From NCBI GenBank assembly GCA_026386805.1, contig JAPLMX010000132.1, forward strand, positions 1 to 32,543: DNA of 32,543 nt, given 5' to 3'. The notes under the pieces were generated by a model. The model was given only the letters and a program-made list of their open reading frames with translations, did no database searches and was not told where the DNA came from. Of the stretch, positions 32,530-32,543 are shown in pieces. Made by a program: the position numbers and the translations under genes. Position 1 is the first letter of the stretch. Every line of letters begins with the position of its first letter. Source of the DNA: Phycisphaerae bacterium (GTDB lineage Bacteria > Planctomycetota > Phycisphaerae > Sedimentisphaerales > Anaerobacaceae).

Positions 32530-32543
32530 ATGAAAGAACGGCA

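Noticed and set aside
1..32543. tRNA and rRNA genes
   Set aside because: Intergenic regions were scanned for T-arm and anticodon-arm patterns and ribosomal signatures; TTCGA strings at 5535 and 7349 lie in repeat elements without a cloverleaf.

Overview
The window is a high-GC bacterial chromosome segment that most resembles Planctomycetota, probably class Phycisphaerae. This is an inference from gene content: an McsA/McsB arginine-kinase pair outside the Firmicutes, stand-alone planctomycete-type hypothetical proteins, Tat-exported sugar isomerase/epimerase-like proteins, a TIGR03118-type propeller, weak or absent Shine-Dalgarno sites on many genes, and many short palindromic repeats between (and sometimes inside) genes. 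No rRNA, tRNA, CRISPR array or phage module was seen.

Layout. 1-943: an internally deleted IS66-type transposase. 1146-5271 (minus): cofactor and repair genes, namely uvrB, nadC and birA (biotin ligase without a DNA-binding domain). 5567-6361 (minus): an M14-type carboxypeptidase/amidase lipoprotein. 6651-9371 (plus): a membrane-anchored hypothetical, the L-2-hydroxyglutarate oxidase lhgO and a CGGC-domain protein. 9402-13644 (minus): a DUF6655-like lipoprotein followed by a 1180-residue AsmA/TamB-like envelope protein. 14035-14976 (plus): an MscS-type channel. 14983-19702 (minus): a tightly overlapping operon of a soluble histidine kinase, two CNNM/CBS (CorC/HlyC-like) membrane proteins and a GT-C-type glycosyltransferase. 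19725-22316 (plus): divergent from the kinase, an 88-residue unknown protein, a CheY-like response regulator and a TPR protein. 22773-24409: an intact IS256 transposase beside the tail of a different, decayed IS256 copy, followed by a repeat-only stretch. 24707-27164 (minus): coaD, mcsA and mcsB. 27504-30428 (plus): a secreted four-part fusion of blue-copper domain, Ig-like domain, PQQ sugar-dehydrogenase-like propeller and TIGR03118 domain. 30648-31544 (minus): a Tat-exported TIM-barrel isomerase-like protein. 31791-32375 (minus): a low-GC gene of unknown function near a strong hairpin at the window edge.

How the genes work together. The most system-like unit is 14983-20476. A membrane-free histidine kinase and its probable receiver partner are divergently transcribed from a 22-base gap, and the kinase is translationally coupled to two CNNM membrane proteins. 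coaD-mcsA-mcsB form a second unit, with protein-arginine phosphorylation but no visible ctsR or clpC. The secreted fusion at 27504 may oxidise a sugar and pass electrons to its own copper domain.

The feature that cuts across everything is the density of short palindromic elements. At least two, and perhaps three, lie in frame inside conserved proteins (BirA, the AsmA-like protein, possibly the TPR protein), where they add low-complexity peptide tracts.
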